In this document: one piece after another, positions 17,539 to 28,137 of the stretch | Layout of the letters: each line of letters starts with the position of its first letter | Numbering within the stretch: the first letter of the stretch is position 1 | Source of the DNA: Pirellulaceae bacterium | GTDB lineage: Bacteria; Planctomycetota; Planctomycetia; Pirellulales; Pirellulaceae | Direction of reading: 5' to 3' | Assembly: GCA_029243025.1 (NCBI GenBank) | Contig: JAQWSU010000026.1 | Coordinates: 1 to 64,000, forward strand | Length of the DNA stretch: 64,000 bases | Position numbers and translations under genes: made by a program | Notes under the pieces: generated by a model | What the model was told of the DNA's origin: nothing | The model's input: only the letters and a program-made list of their open reading frames with translations | Databases searched by the model: none

Positions 17539-19695
17539 TCAATCAACGGCGATAAAACCATGGTACAGCCCCATGTAATAGGGCAACGTGAAAACCGTCC
17601 CTGTCCCAATCACTCGTCCGCCTCCCCCCGTATCCAGTTCCCAAGGATCTGAATTCCAATGGTTAAAATAACGTTCGTCAACGGGTATCACCTTTCCGTT
17701 ATTCCGATATCCTTTCCCTCGCACCTCCTCCTGATAAGCGTCGGCCCAATGTTTTGACAATAACAGGAGGTCTTTGCGGTGATGATTCGTATGACGCCAG
17801 TCAAATCGATCCAGGGGAAACCGCTTCAGGGTATCGATTGAATCATCAAGCCAATTTGGCCAGGGTGACAAATCATGTTCGCCATAGATATTTGAGACCT
17901 TTACCTTTGCCCCCACCGCTGCATAACAGAAATTAAAGAACGGGTTCATCTCGGGTTCTTCCTGCCGCCACGAATTAGCAAAGGGAACGAGATAGAGTTT
18001 TTTCAATTCAGGATCAGGCTCATATTTTATTAAATTGTAGAATGCCATGAAGGCCATTTCGTCATCCGAGTGATTCCCAGACCCGATACCACGTTGATAT
18101 TTTGGTGTGAGCGCATTGATGTGGTATGAATGCTTCTCCCGTAACTGCCGACCCACTTCCCGATATTTCACATCCCCAGTGATGTGGTACGCCACATTGA
18201 GATACGAAAGCATGCTGATTGAATTCAAACCACGTTCGACATGCCATTCCGGATTCTGATTTAGCTCCCGCGGCCCATACACAGCCCAGCGTGTGCGCCC
18301 CGCGTGGTCGTGCAAACTGAAATCATGTTTGATCAGGTGATCAATATTGTCGCGGACCAATTCACGCACAACTGACTTCTGCTGTTCGTCCTCGGCGACC
18401 AAATCGTAATAAAGTGCATAGAAGAAGTAGTGCCCATCGAGCTCATCGGAACTCGTATCACTCTTCCAATAGTATTTGCCATCAGCGGATTTCGGCCAGC
18501 GAGGCTGATAGACCCGCCAATACCTATCCCTTTGCTGGGTCCGCATCTGCTGTTCGAGTGAGTAAGCATGCTTATTGGGATCACGGTTCGAGGCGACTTC
18601 CAGCACGGTCCGAGCGATAAATCCTTGGGGCGGAGCGTATTCCGCACCCCGGGGAGCCTGACTCAAGAGCTGAAGCGCCTCCAACACATCTGACGCGCGT
18701 CGTTTCGCCATTGGATCTTGGGTAGCCCCATAGGCAAAACATTCACCTGCCCCATACATGCTCGTCCACAAACCGTCGTTGTCACTGGCATCTAGGCGGA
18801 TGTTCACTTTCTCCCCGGCCACTTCGGTCTGTGCTTCGATGACATAGCCAAAGCGAGTGCGACGATGAACCTGATCAATTTGATCCTCATAGAATCGGGC
18901 CTTTTCCGCCAAGGTCATCGCCACAAAATAGATGAACGAAAGACCACCATCCGTAGCAACCCAGGCGTTGCCCTCGGCATCAAGCGCCACGTCTCGAACT
19001 TCATCACCCGGCAACCATCGCTTTCCTTGACGATACGCCCAAGCTTTTCCGTCGAAACGAATTACGCCTCTTTTCGTCCCGAACCAAACTGTTCCATTTC
19101 CCCCACCGGCCACACTGGTTATGTCGTCATAGGGCAAACCATCAACACCGGAATAAAGACGCCATTTTCCGTCCTGATAACAGCCTGCACCTTGAGCACT
19201 TCCAAACCACAATCGTTCTAAACCGTCATAATCGACGAAGACATTGCTAGGAGCCCAACGACGGTTTCCTTCCTGCGGAAATACTGCCTGCGTTCCACCA
19301 GGGCCTGTTAGAAGTAATGCCCACTCAGTACCGATTGCAACTTTTCCTTCGGGTGCATGAGCGACGGCCAAAACCTTACCAGCCTGTTTGGGTAGCTCAC
19401 CAATATCCGAAGGCACCTGGTGCTTCCGACGAAGAATAGCGGCTGCATCGTTGCTGGGCACCCATTCACCATTCCTCAACGTGAAGTCCCCCTTGGCAGT
19501 GTGCACGTAGACCGCACCATCCTTTTCCACTGCGACCGACCGCACATCATTGCTCGGAAATCCCTGCTGGGTGGTGTAAAAGGTTCGTTTTTCCTGTGGA
19601 AATGGCCCCACGCGGCTCGGCATTTCAGACCGATCTGCTTGAAGCGCTCCAGTGAACACCAAAACCACCCACCCCGTACCTAGCAGTCGTCTCAC
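17539..19695 (-). CDS. Secreted beta-propeller plus helical-domain protein
   Basis: I place the start at GTG 19695 rather than the longest frame (19803). GGAGG lies about 11 bases before it, and the product then begins with a clean signal peptide (MRRLLGTGWVVLVFTGALQA). The resulting 718-residue protein has propeller repeats in its first 250 residues (NDVRSVAVEKDGAVYV, DDITSVAGGGNGTVWFG, DEVRDVALDAEGNAWVA), similar to two-component-regulator propellers. A long region follows that is rich in Trp, Tyr and His and probably helical, perhaps an alpha/alpha toroid like some glycoside hydrolases or lyases. No catalytic residues can be assigned. It is divergent from the sialidase-like gene with a 164-base gap, so the two may share control. 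Confidence 0.7.
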   Translation of the reverse strand: MRRLLGTGWVVLVFTGALQADRSEMPSRVGPFPQEKRTFYTTQQGFPSNDVRSVAVEKDGAVYVHTAKGDFTLRNGEWVPSNDAAAILRRKHQVPSDIGELPKQAGKVLAVAHAPEGKVAIGTEWALLLTGPGGTQAVFPQEGNRRWAPSNVFVDYDGLERLWFGSAQGAGCYQDGKWRLYSGVDGLPYDDITSVAGGGNGTVWFGTKRGVIRFDGKAWAYRQGKRWLPGDEVRDVALDAEGNAWVATDGGLSFIYFVAMTLAEKARFYEDQIDQVHRRTRFGYVIEAQTEVAGEKVNIRLDASDNDGLWTSMYGAGECFAYGATQDPMAKRRASDVLEALQLLSQAPRGAEYAPPQGFIARTVLEVASNRDPNKHAYSLEQQMRTQQRDRYWRVYQPRWPKSADGKYYWKSDTSSDELDGHYFFYALYYDLVAEDEQQKSVVRELVRDNIDHLIKHDFSLHDHAGRTRWAVYGPRELNQNPEWHVERGLNSISMLSYLNVAYHITGDVKYREVGRQLREKHSYHINALTPKYQRGIGSGNHSDDEMAFMAFYNLIKYEPDPELKKLYLVPFANSWRQEEPEMNPFFNFCYAAVGAKVKVSNIYGEHDLSPWPNWLDDSIDTLKRFPLDRFDWRHTNHHRKDLLLLSKHWADAYQEEVRGKGYRNNGKVIPVDERYFNHWNSDPWELDTGGGGRVIGTGTVFTLPYYMGLYHGFIAVD

Positions 19696-19859
19696 GGTCA
19701 GGCTACCCTCCGATGAATAGATTTTGTTTTTTGCGCGATAGTCACCCATGGCATTTTGCACCGGCATAATATGATAGCAGAGCGTACAATGGTATCCGAT
19801 CAATAATCAGGAAATCCTGAGGCAGCAGCCTCGTTATCTTGCAGAGGAAAGAAGTGCCG

Positions 19860-21044
19860 ATGAATCGCATTTACTTGATCCTATTTGCTTTTTTCCTGCC
19901 AGCAAACTGTTTCGCCGATCCCACATTTACCTCTCAGAATATTTTCGCTCCCACGAATAAGCACGCCCATTCAAGCAGCATTGTGGAATGTCCCGACGGC
20001 AGTCTGATCGCGTGTTGGTTTTTCGGGAGTGGTGAACGCACAGCAGCGGATGTCGTGGTTCAGGGAGCACGCTTGGCAAAAGGAGCACATCACTGGAGCC
20101 CTGTCTTCTTAATGGCAGACACGCCTAAGTTTCCAGATTGTAATCCAGTTTTGTTTATCGACAGCCATGATCGACTTTGGATGTTTTGGATTTCAGTCCT
20201 GGCGGAACGTTGGGAATGCAGCCAGCTGAAGTATCGCCGGGCGGATCAAGCCCATGGACAGGGAGCGCCAGATTGGTCCTGGCAGGATACGATCCAATTA
20301 AAGCCGGGGCAAGCATTTGCAGAGGTCATGCGAGAACGTTTCGACCAACTGGGCGTAAAAGACGGCATGTGGGCCGAATACGCAAAACCCTACCGCCGAC
20401 TGCTGTTGGAGGCAGCCCAAGATCCGTCCAAACGCCAAATGGGCTGGATGACTCGCACTCATCCCATCACGCTTCCCCGTGGACGCATCCTACTTCCCCT
20501 GTATTCAGACGGCTACAACACATCGTTGATGGGCATCTCCGATGATCAGGGTCAAACTTGGCGGGCAAGCTCTCCCATCGTAGGCCTGGGGCCGATTCAA
20601 CCATCTGTCGTGAGAAAACGGAACGGCGAATTGGTGGCTTTTTGCCGAGACTCTGGCCATCCACCGCCACGGGTTCTTGTTGCCCGTTCTCAGGATGACG
20701 GTGAAACCTGGTCTCCAGCCACTGACAGTACTCTTCCCAACCCCGGTTCGAGCTTAGAAGCGATCGCGCTGAACGATGGAAAGTGGATTCTGATTTGTAA
20801 TGACACCGACCAAGGTCGCCATCGACTGTCAGTGCTGCTGTCAACTGACGAGGGTCAGAGCTGGAAGCATCAACGAGTGATCGAACCAAGTGATACAGAA
20901 GGAAAAACGTTCGACTATCCTTCCGTCATTCAGTCACAGGACGGCTTGATTCACCTGACCTATAGTTACAGTTCCACGGAAGGTCGCTGCATTCGACACT
21001 GCGTCATGAATGTGGAATGGATTGAAAGCGGAGCGAACCGTTAA
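19860..21044 (+). CDS. Sialidase-like BNR/Asp-box secreted protein
   Basis: The start at ATG 19860 is chosen over 19839 because GAGGA lies upstream and the product then begins with a signal peptide (MNRIYLILFAFFLPANCFA). The protein of 394 residues has the Asp-box repeats SDDQGQTW, SQDDGETW and STDEGQSW and the sialidase-superfamily start (SSSIVECPDGSLIACWF). Family members include exo-alpha-sialidases and other six-bladed propeller glycan enzymes. An early Glu/Arg set could be catalytic but cannot be assigned by eye. It is divergent from the propeller protein at 17539-19695. Confidence 0.82.
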   Translation: MNRIYLILFAFFLPANCFADPTFTSQNIFAPTNKHAHSSSIVECPDGSLIACWFFGSGERTAADVVVQGARLAKGAHHWSPVFLMADTPKFPDCNPVLFIDSHDRLWMFWISVLAERWECSQLKYRRADQAHGQGAPDWSWQDTIQLKPGQAFAEVMRERFDQLGVKDGMWAEYAKPYRRLLLEAAQDPSKRQMGWMTRTHPITLPRGRILLPLYSDGYNTSLMGISDDQGQTWRASSPIVGLGPIQPSVVRKRNGELVAFCRDSGHPPPRVLVARSQDDGETWSPATDSTLPNPGSSLEAIALNDGKWILICNDTDQGRHRLSVLLSTDEGQSWKHQRVIEPSDTEGKTFDYPSVIQSQDGLIHLTYSYSSTEGRCIRHCVMNVEWIESGANR

Positions 21045-21155
21045 AGTTCGAACCACCGCACTCATTGCGAAATCGCCCTTCTGAGAGTTGGGCTTCATTC
21101 GAAGCAGGACGATCCTTGATAAACCAACGCGACGAACCAAGGAAAAAGAACCTCC

Positions 21156-21839
21156 ATGCTTGTGATCAAGAGCCTCGTCGGTGTCGCATTCCAGCTGACG
21201 TTATTCGCAGCGTTACTGCTCCTGCCAGCCCCAACCTGGGACTGGCCTCGAGCCCTTCAGTTTTTGATCGTTTACGGCATCGCAACAACGATCGCGGTCT
21301 TTATCCTGGCTCGCATCGCCCCGCACGGTCTCGAGGCTCGACTTTCCGCTCCGGCGTCGGCTAGTCAGCCGAAGAGGGATCGGATTGTCACTTGTTTTAT
21401 GGTCTTACTCTTCCTCGCTTGGTTTATCTTCATTCCAATTGATGTCTTCCACTTCCACCTATTGCCGCCGCCTTCACGCTCGCTATCGGCATTGGGAGCC
21501 GTCGTCTCAATCGCGGGTTTCGGATTATGTCTGGCATCGATTTATCGAAATGCTTTTGTTGCTCCGATTGTAAAAGACCAATCGGATCGTGGGCACACTT
21601 TAGTCGATACGGGCATTTACGGCATCGTCCGCCATCCCATGTATCTCGGGATGCTCTTGTGGCTAATCGGCCTGGGCCTTTGGCTTGAAAGTACAGCAGG
21701 ATCTCTCGCAACCCTCGTCTTGGCCCAGATATTCCTACTTCGCATCAAGATCGAAGAGGCCACCTTGTCGAATTCGCTACCCGGTTACGTGGGCTACAAG
21801 CGCCGAGTGCCCTACCGTCTGATTCCGTTTATTTGGTAA
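21156..21839 (+). CDS. Isoprenylcysteine carboxyl methyltransferase-type membrane protein
   Basis: This 227-residue protein has about five membrane segments. It carries the ICMT/PEMT C-terminal motif GIYGIVRHPMYLGMLL and a late Glu (IKIEEATLS), the S-adenosylmethionine-binding region of this methyltransferase fold. Bacterial members are widespread and their substrates are mostly unknown; the eukaryotic enzyme methylates prenylated Cys. It follows the sialidase-like gene by 111 bases and converges with the serine hydrolase gene, 8 bases away. Confidence 0.85.
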   Translation: MLVIKSLVGVAFQLTLFAALLLLPAPTWDWPRALQFLIVYGIATTIAVFILARIAPHGLEARLSAPASASQPKRDRIVTCFMVLLFLAWFIFIPIDVFHFHLLPPPSRSLSALGAVVSIAGFGLCLASIYRNAFVAPIVKDQSDRGHTLVDTGIYGIVRHPMYLGMLLWLIGLGLWLESTAGSLATLVLAQIFLLRIKIEEATLSNSLPGYVGYKRRVPYRLIPFIW

Positions 21840-21847
21840 CCGCGTTC

Positions 21848-23017
21848 TTACTTGTTTTCAAATTCGCCTTCCTTCAACTGGTTGGCCGCCGTCTGTTGAA
21901 AGACTCTTCGCATTTTCGAGTTGTCACTGTTGATCAGACCATCGCGTTGAATCATCATCACGTAAATCGTGTCTGTCTCGGGATCCACCCACCCCTGCGT
22001 CCCAAATGCGCCACCATGACCGAACGTCCCCTTTGAAAACATCCCTGTCGTACCTTGAGGCTCACGCACGAGGCACCATCCCAGCCCCCAACAATTCCCT
22101 GGGGTAAACCCCGTTTTCAAGTCGCCTGACTGCGGTGAGATCATCGCCTCGACACCACCTTTCGAAACAATTCGCTGCCCACGCAACATCCCACCGTTCA
22201 ACACCATTTGATAGAACCGAAACATATCGCGTGCCGTGGCGAAAAGCCCACCAGACGGATTCGGTGCCGTCAACTGGCTGTAATCACCGAGAAACCCCTT
22301 CGAGGGAACGAGCGTTTTCTCCGCAGGGTTCCACTTATAAAGTGTGGCGACGCGTCTTAATTGCTTCTCATCCAAAAAGAAAGTAGCCCGGTTCATTCTC
22401 AGGGGATCAAACACTTTTGTCTTAAGAAATTGGTCTAGCGGTTGTTGGGATACAATCTCCACAATCCGCCCAGCCACATTGAGCCCGGGACTGTAAAGCC
22501 AGCGTTCGCCGGGTGAAAAGGCAACAGGCCTTTGCGCGAGGGCGTCAACAGCTTCTTCCAATGAACCATCGAACGATTGTTTACCGGAAAGCCCTGCCGT
22601 ATGTGTAACACAATCACGAATCGTCATTTCACGTGAGGGCGTTTCACCCCCCTGCAACTTCACTTCAGCAAACGCTGGAAGATATTTACTGACCTTATCA
22701 TCGACAGACAGTTTCCCCTCGTCTTGCAGAATCATAACGGCCGTTGACACAATCGGCTTCGTCATCGATGCGATCGCAAACAGACTCCCTTTTTTCATTG
22801 GTCGTTGCTTCTCGACATCGGCCCAACCGACCGCACTAAGGTGGACAATCTTGCCTCGATGCCCAACGAGGGTAACAGCACCAGCAATGGCATCCGCATC
22901 AACAAACCCCTGCATTGCCTTGTTGATTGCAGCATTCTCCGGAGGCGTTTGCCCCGACTGGGCAACACTCAACGCCGGCAAACACAATACGCAAACCGCA
23001 AACAATGAATAACGCAT
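21848..23017 (-). CDS. Secreted class C beta-lactamase-related serine hydrolase
   Basis: This 389-residue protein has a signal peptide (LFAVCVLCLPALSVAQ). Residues 84-87 are SMTK, the SxxK nucleophile motif; a YSPG segment gives the Tyr motif, and HGG near the C-terminus (FGHGGAFG) replaces the KTG of true beta-lactamases. This is the pattern of EstB/LACTB-like esterases and DD-peptidase relatives, so real beta-lactam resistance is not implied. GGAGA lies about 11 bases before the ATG. Confidence 0.87.
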   Translation of the reverse strand: MRYSLFAVCVLCLPALSVAQSGQTPPENAAINKAMQGFVDADAIAGAVTLVGHRGKIVHLSAVGWADVEKQRPMKKGSLFAIASMTKPIVSTAVMILQDEGKLSVDDKVSKYLPAFAEVKLQGGETPSREMTIRDCVTHTAGLSGKQSFDGSLEEAVDALAQRPVAFSPGERWLYSPGLNVAGRIVEIVSQQPLDQFLKTKVFDPLRMNRATFFLDEKQLRRVATLYKWNPAEKTLVPSKGFLGDYSQLTAPNPSGGLFATARDMFRFYQMVLNGGMLRGQRIVSKGGVEAMISPQSGDLKTGFTPGNCWGLGWCLVREPQGTTGMFSKGTFGHGGAFGTQGWVDPETDTIYVMMIQRDGLINSDNSKMRRVFQQTAANQLKEGEFENK

Positions 23018-23153
23018 CGCAGGTCATCTCCTCTCACAGCTCGCCACTTTGCAATCAGCTGCAGATAGGCAGGCCAGTTTTCGGCGTCAATGAGTTCTCA
23101 CTCGCCACAATTTGACGAGGCTACCCTCACTTTTCCTGTAACAAAACATTGGG

Positions 23154-26100
23154 CTATTTGCCTGTATTTTCTTGAAGTGCCGCCTTTGGTAACTCAGTTT
23201 GCGCGTCCCCATCTTTCAGAAACGCCACCAAATCCACAAATTCGGTGAGTGACAACTGAGAAACCGTTGCATCCGGCATGAGGCTGCGTTTATTGTTCAC
23301 CTTCTCGTCAATCTCATTGACATTAATTCGGTAATCGCGACCATTGGGCCCACGCAAGACGACCTGAGGCGGACCGTCACTAAGCTTGAGTCCACCATAG
23401 ACGTTACCGGACTTGGTCACCACACTCCAGGTTTCGAACCCTTCTTTGATTTCCAAGGAAGGATCTACAATCGACTCAACAATTTTCTCAATCGTATGAG
23501 TCTGCCAAATCTTGTTTAAATCGGGGCCAATACTGCCTCCCACCCCTTCGATACGATGACAATTAATGCATTGGCTCTTTTCCGCATTTAAGAAGACATC
23601 CCTCCCTCGCCGACTATCACCCGTTTCAGCAACCAACTTTTTGATCCTGGCGATACTCGTCGAGTCCAAGGAAAGGGAAAGACCGTCTTGGTAGATTTGC
23701 TTAAGCAGATCGTGTGCCTTTCCCGTTGCGTCGGAAGCCACGTGACGTTGGAGCGCTGCTGCCACAGAAGACTTGGTAGCAACTGGTAAGTTCCCCGATA
23801 CATAGCGCTGCCCAAGTTCTACAGCATGATCCATATCAGCCCCTAGCACATCGATCGCCGCATTCACAATCACCGCATCCTGGATATCCAGCATGGAGCG
23901 TGTAACAGAAGTTGCCTTCTCTTCGTCAACCTCGCCAAGAAGCCAAAGGGAGTCTGCAATTAACTCGGCTTCTTTCCAGCTCTTCATCTGCTGAACCCAC
24001 TCATCAAGCAGCAACTCTACCCCTGGATCCCCGCGATCCGAGAATGGCCATTGCTCCGCTTTCAAGAGAGCCAAGGCCTGAATAACTGCCTGCCTCTCGC
24101 TCAATGATCGGCCTTTATCACAAAGGATTTCAAATAGCGGGCGACTGGCAGAGATAACACGCAGCTCACCCGCCAACTGAATCGCCGACTGACGAATTTC
24201 AGCATCGGATGACTTCAGTAACTTCACAGTCAGCGCGGCAACACTCGGAGACTTGCCACCTCCCACAAGCCCCAAAGTTTCCAAGGCCGTGATCTGCAGG
24301 CGGGCAGAACTGTCAGGATTTTGTTTAAGCCAGTCAATCACTCCGGTCGCCTGAATGGGAGGGCGCACCACGATATGGCGATGAGCCGTCAACAACCGTT
24401 CGAGCTGATCCTCGGTGAAGCCATTGGTTTCGCCGCGCAGAAGTCGATCTAACTCGTCGGCAGCCCCATGGGTTCGCAAAGCGAGAAACAATTCGGTCGC
24501 CAACTCGCTTTGCTGGGAGTCATTGGAGATTGCCATTTGACTGATCTTTCTGACACCCGGAATACCACATCGTTCAACCCCCCTCAAAATCCCATCAAAC
24601 AGATACTGATCGTTTCGATCCACATTCACTAATTGCGCAAGCAATCCTGAGGCAATCGTTTCTTTGACTTCATGCTGGGCCGCCAAAGAACCAACAGCAC
24701 CGGCAGCCAACGCAGCCGCTCGCTGCACGGCCGGATGAACATCCTTCGCAACCAGGTTCAACAACGGTTGAGCACGCGACAGTGTGGCTTGGTCTGCCGA
24801 CATTTGATGGCCAATCGCCTCCGCCGCAGTCCGTCGCATCTCAAAACTCGAATCCGTTAACAGTTCCTCCGCACATGGCGACGCTGCATTCCAATCAAGC
24901 TGGCAAGCCGCTCCAAAAGCCGCGACTCGAGCCGGCAGGGACAGTGATGCATTTCTCGCAATCTCCAAGCATTTCCCACTAATTATCTCGGTGGGGATCT
25001 CCCGATGCTCTACTCCACGCCGCACCACTTCTTTTCGAACTCTTTCACGAAGTTCGAAATCAAGCGTCGTGGTGAGAATCTCGAACAGGTGCTCCATTGT
25101 TCTATAGCGAAGTAGATTCCAGGCGTTCATTTTCCCGAGCGCAATACCCGGAAGACCATCTGTTCCGGTCCAACGAAGGCGATAAATGCGCCCGTGCGTT
25201 CCGTCACCCCATGACCGCCCTGCGCCCCCACTATTCGTTCTCCAATCGAGCACGTAAATGGCACCGTCAGGGCCCACCAGAGCCTGCACAGGCCGAAACA
25301 TGCCATCATCCGATTCCATCAGCGTAAATTGGCTGACCACCTTGAAGGTGCTACCGGCTCGTTCAATTTGGTAGGCGCGTACTTTCATTCGGTACACGTC
25401 GGGATAAATGAGCAAGCCGCGAAATTCTTCAGGAAAACGTGTACCCTGATAGATCAAAAGGCCCGCTGGTGCGCCACGCCCTGTTTTTAGCATTGAGGGC
25501 ATCTTTCCTGGCCTTTCGCCAAAGACAGCACCCCGTGCGAAATCCGTGCGGCAACACTTCGCACCCATCTCTAATCGCCAACCGTAATCTGCTCCCTCGA
25601 GCAAATGCATCAGCCGAACCCCTTGAAATTTCGACCCATCCTCCTGGTCATTATCAACGTGAAACATGTTGTACAGTTCGTCGAAGACAACATTGCGGTA
25701 GGGATTGCGAAAACCTCGCGCAAATTCAGTAAGTCTCGACCCATCGGGACGTGAGCGAAAAATGGCTCCGGTTCGCAGCACGGTTGCCCGAGATCCGTCA
25801 CTACCCTCGGCAATATTGTCATCGTCACCGCTTGTTGTATACATCCAATTGTCGTGGCTGATGGTCAACCCGGAAACTTGATGATGATGATAACCACACA
25901 TTCCCCTTAAGATCTCTTGTTCCTCCCACACCCCATCCTGCGTTTGCCTACGACGAATCACATGCCCGACCGAGGGAAAATACATCCACTCTTTGTGCAA
26001 AAGAATGCTCGAAGGCATTTCTAAATCGTCCATCAATAACTGGGCCGTCTCGTAAGTGCCATCACCATCCGCATCGACCAACCGTTTGAGCTGATCATTG

Positions 26101-26495
26101 ACATTCTTCGTCTTGCGATTGACGGTCGCCTTTGAACCATCCTGATAGATCACATCATAGGTGGTGTCTATCTGTTCTGTTGCCTCACGCCATTCCAAAA
26201 CGAAAAGTGCCCCATCATCTCCAAAGGTCATTGCAACCGGATCGACAACGGTTGGTTCTTCTGCAACGATCTCGACGGTGACACCGGCCGGCGTGCGTAG
26301 ACCTTTCAAGCGTTGATCAGCATTCTGATTATTTCCCACCTGATCTTGCATCCTCACCCATTCAGGCGTCGGCGTTTGCAACATTTCCTCTCGGAGGAAA
26401 TCGGGCTCGGCAATCGCTTGACCCACGACCTCTGCTCGGAAAACACCCAGGTTTGCAACGATGGACGCCAGAATGATTAAGTCGCGACAATTCAT
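23154..26495 (-). CDS. PVC-type membrane-bound dehydrogenase with HEAT repeats and c-type heme
   Basis: This 1113-residue protein has a signal peptide, then an N-terminal beta-propeller of the Pirellula/Verrucomicrobium dehydrogenase type (about 50-420; PVAMTFGDDGALFVLEW, GPDGAIYVLDWR). A long HEAT-repeat region follows (about 480-900), then a C-terminal cytochrome domain with one heme motif CINCH at about residue 978 and a distal Met region (RSLMPDATVSQLS). Such proteins are very abundant in planctomycetes and are presumed to oxidise sugars or related compounds in the periplasm, but substrates are unproven. Confidence 0.92.
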   Translation of the reverse strand: MNCRDLIILASIVANLGVFRAEVVGQAIAEPDFLREEMLQTPTPEWVRMQDQVGNNQNADQRLKGLRTPAGVTVEIVAEEPTVVDPVAMTFGDDGALFVLEWREATEQIDTTYDVIYQDGSKATVNRKTKNVNDQLKRLVDADGDGTYETAQLLMDDLEMPSSILLHKEWMYFPSVGHVIRRRQTQDGVWEEQEILRGMCGYHHHQVSGLTISHDNWMYTTSGDDDNIAEGSDGSRATVLRTGAIFRSRPDGSRLTEFARGFRNPYRNVVFDELYNMFHVDNDQEDGSKFQGVRLMHLLEGADYGWRLEMGAKCCRTDFARGAVFGERPGKMPSMLKTGRGAPAGLLIYQGTRFPEEFRGLLIYPDVYRMKVRAYQIERAGSTFKVVSQFTLMESDDGMFRPVQALVGPDGAIYVLDWRTNSGGAGRSWGDGTHGRIYRLRWTGTDGLPGIALGKMNAWNLLRYRTMEHLFEILTTTLDFELRERVRKEVVRRGVEHREIPTEIISGKCLEIARNASLSLPARVAAFGAACQLDWNAASPCAEELLTDSSFEMRRTAAEAIGHQMSADQATLSRAQPLLNLVAKDVHPAVQRAAALAAGAVGSLAAQHEVKETIASGLLAQLVNVDRNDQYLFDGILRGVERCGIPGVRKISQMAISNDSQQSELATELFLALRTHGAADELDRLLRGETNGFTEDQLERLLTAHRHIVVRPPIQATGVIDWLKQNPDSSARLQITALETLGLVGGGKSPSVAALTVKLLKSSDAEIRQSAIQLAGELRVISASRPLFEILCDKGRSLSERQAVIQALALLKAEQWPFSDRGDPGVELLLDEWVQQMKSWKEAELIADSLWLLGEVDEEKATSVTRSMLDIQDAVIVNAAIDVLGADMDHAVELGQRYVSGNLPVATKSSVAAALQRHVASDATGKAHDLLKQIYQDGLSLSLDSTSIARIKKLVAETGDSRRGRDVFLNAEKSQCINCHRIEGVGGSIGPDLNKIWQTHTIEKIVESIVDPSLEIKEGFETWSVVTKSGNVYGGLKLSDGPPQVVLRGPNGRDYRINVNEIDEKVNNKRSLMPDATVSQLSLTEFVDLVAFLKDGDAQTELPKAALQENTGK

Positions 26496-27432
26496 GCTTC
26501 ATTGAATCCTTGCAGAAAACCGTAACTTGCTAATCGTTGAAAAACTAATCGCCGGTCGCCGCCCGTCCGACTTCCGGTAATGATCAATATACACTCTGAA
26601 TTGCATTCCGCAGATGATTGAAGAGGAGTTCTTTTTCCAAATTCCGGCGTTTCGCGCACGGCGGGAGACAACGGCAAAGGCCTGGCTATCCGTGGCCCCG
26701 CGTGAGAAGGCGTCAGCAACCCTACTGTCAACTCTTTCACCCAACCGCTCGTGCAAATTGCCCCCCCTAACGAACCTTTCGCGAATCACAGTCAATTTTC
26801 ATTGGCCCTTTTCATTGGCCCCCAAATGACCCGAACCGAAGCCTTTACAAAACAATCTTCCCGCAATCGAATAAATTCCCGAACCGCTGGTAGCACCCGC
26901 CGCACCTTTTTTTCATCATCAAATTCTGAAAACTCCAATCCCGACGCGATTTGGATTGAAACCTAGAAGGGCGACAAACCGAAAGGCAGCAACGCTCCGG
27001 GATGCTTGACCGATCGCGGACTTACCGCCCTGGTATCAGTCATCTTGAAAGCGTGGCTCAAGACAGCATCACCAACCCCAGGTCCACCCCAACCGAATTG
27101 CTTCGCGAGAGCGGCGAACCATACTTGCAAATCCATTGCCGGACCTTCCTTGGAACCTACCCTTAGAAGCACAGATCGCCCGATCCATGAACATGAACTC
27201 TGAAGCTGATTGTATTTCAAGCCGACCGTCGGCAACAACCGATTCGCCTTCACCTGCCATGCGTTGCTTCGCGAGTCCGACACTCCCAATCCGACAAAGG
27301 CAACCCGCGTGGCACAGAGCATCAAGGTTGGACCCGCGTGACACGCTTCATCAATTCAACAACAATAACCGGTGCTAATCGCAGATACGATCCGCTCAAT
27401 CCGTTCCGCCAGGATCGAGGGGCCGATCGCCT
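26496..27432. other. Long intergenic region with a small tandem duplication
   Basis: No supported gene was found on either strand in about 940 bases; short minus-strand frames (for example 26963-27325) carry no family motif. At 26796-26821 a 13-base unit, TTTTCATTGGCCC, is present twice in direct tandem. This region may be the remains of a lost gene. Confidence 0.5.
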
Positions 27433-28137
27433 CTAAGCTTTCAGAGATCGGGAACGCCTCAGCCACCCCACCAAACCGATTGCCCCTAACATCATGACAC
27501 TCGTGGAAGGCTCAGGAACAACGGAAACCTCGAAAGAAAGTTGGTATTCCACCTCGTCATTTGGACTGGCCGTCCCCACGGGATCGGTGTCAGGTGTGAA
27601 GTCACCTTCCTGAAACCAAAAACTGTAAATGCCTTCGCCAAGCGAACCCTCAAAACCCGAGACCACATTGGCGCCTGGAACCGGGAATTCAAAAAGCGCG
27701 CCTAAATCATCGAGCACATCGTCATTGACACCACTTCCCGGATTAATGCCAACCAGGGCGGCTCCCAAAAGTGCCGACGCATCCGTTTTCGAACTGATTT
27801 CTGCTCCCGTTTGAACTCCAAAAAACCCACCATTTCCAGGCGGCGAGTAAGTGGTGTCGTAGCGATCGATCGTAATCGATGTGAGTGCCGTATCGGGACC
27901 GATCGAAATTGTCCAAAAATCAATCTCGGAGTTCGGGCCCAGATCGTTTACGAGCTTACCGGTGATCGTATGAGTCCCAACCGAAAGGTTTTGAAGCGAT
28001 TCGGGTAGCTTCGTGGGGCCAAGATGATTGTCGGACAAATCATCATCAATCGACTCGTTATAATTCACCAACTCACCGTGCAGATGCCCACAGGCGATCC
28101 AGAACAACCCGAAGGTCAACAGCGTGCAGCGCAACAT
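27433..28137 (-). CDS. PEP-CTERM sorted secreted protein
   Basis: This protein of 234 residues ends in the sorting signal VVPEPSTSVMMLGAIGLVGWLRRSR: a PEP motif, a membrane helix and a basic tail, which in the family is recognised by an exosortase. The start at ATG 28137 is preferred over 28161 because GGAGA lies about 7 bases upstream and the signal peptide then begins with MLRCTLLTFGLFWIACG. The middle is a beta-rich domain with acidic surface segments and no known catalytic motif. Function is unknown beyond being a surface or matrix protein. Confidence 0.85.
   Translation of the reverse strand: MLRCTLLTFGLFWIACGHLHGELVNYNESIDDDLSDNHLGPTKLPESLQNLSVGTHTITGKLVNDLGPNSEIDFWTISIGPDTALTSITIDRYDTTYSPPGNGGFFGVQTGAEISSKTDASALLGAALVGINPGSGVNDDVLDDLGALFEFPVPGANVVSGFEGSLGEGIYSFWFQEGDFTPDTDPVGTASPNDEVEYQLSFEVSVVPEPSTSVMMLGAIGLVGWLRRSRSLKA

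Noticed and set aside
21848-23017. Antibiotic-resistance beta-lactamase
   Set aside because: The SxxK motif is present but the third motif is HGG rather than KTG; better read as an EstB/LACTB-like hydrolase.
26963-27325. 120-residue minus-strand frame in the 26.5-27.4 kb gap
   Set aside because: No recognisable domain; overlapping frames on both strands of similar length suggest chance.
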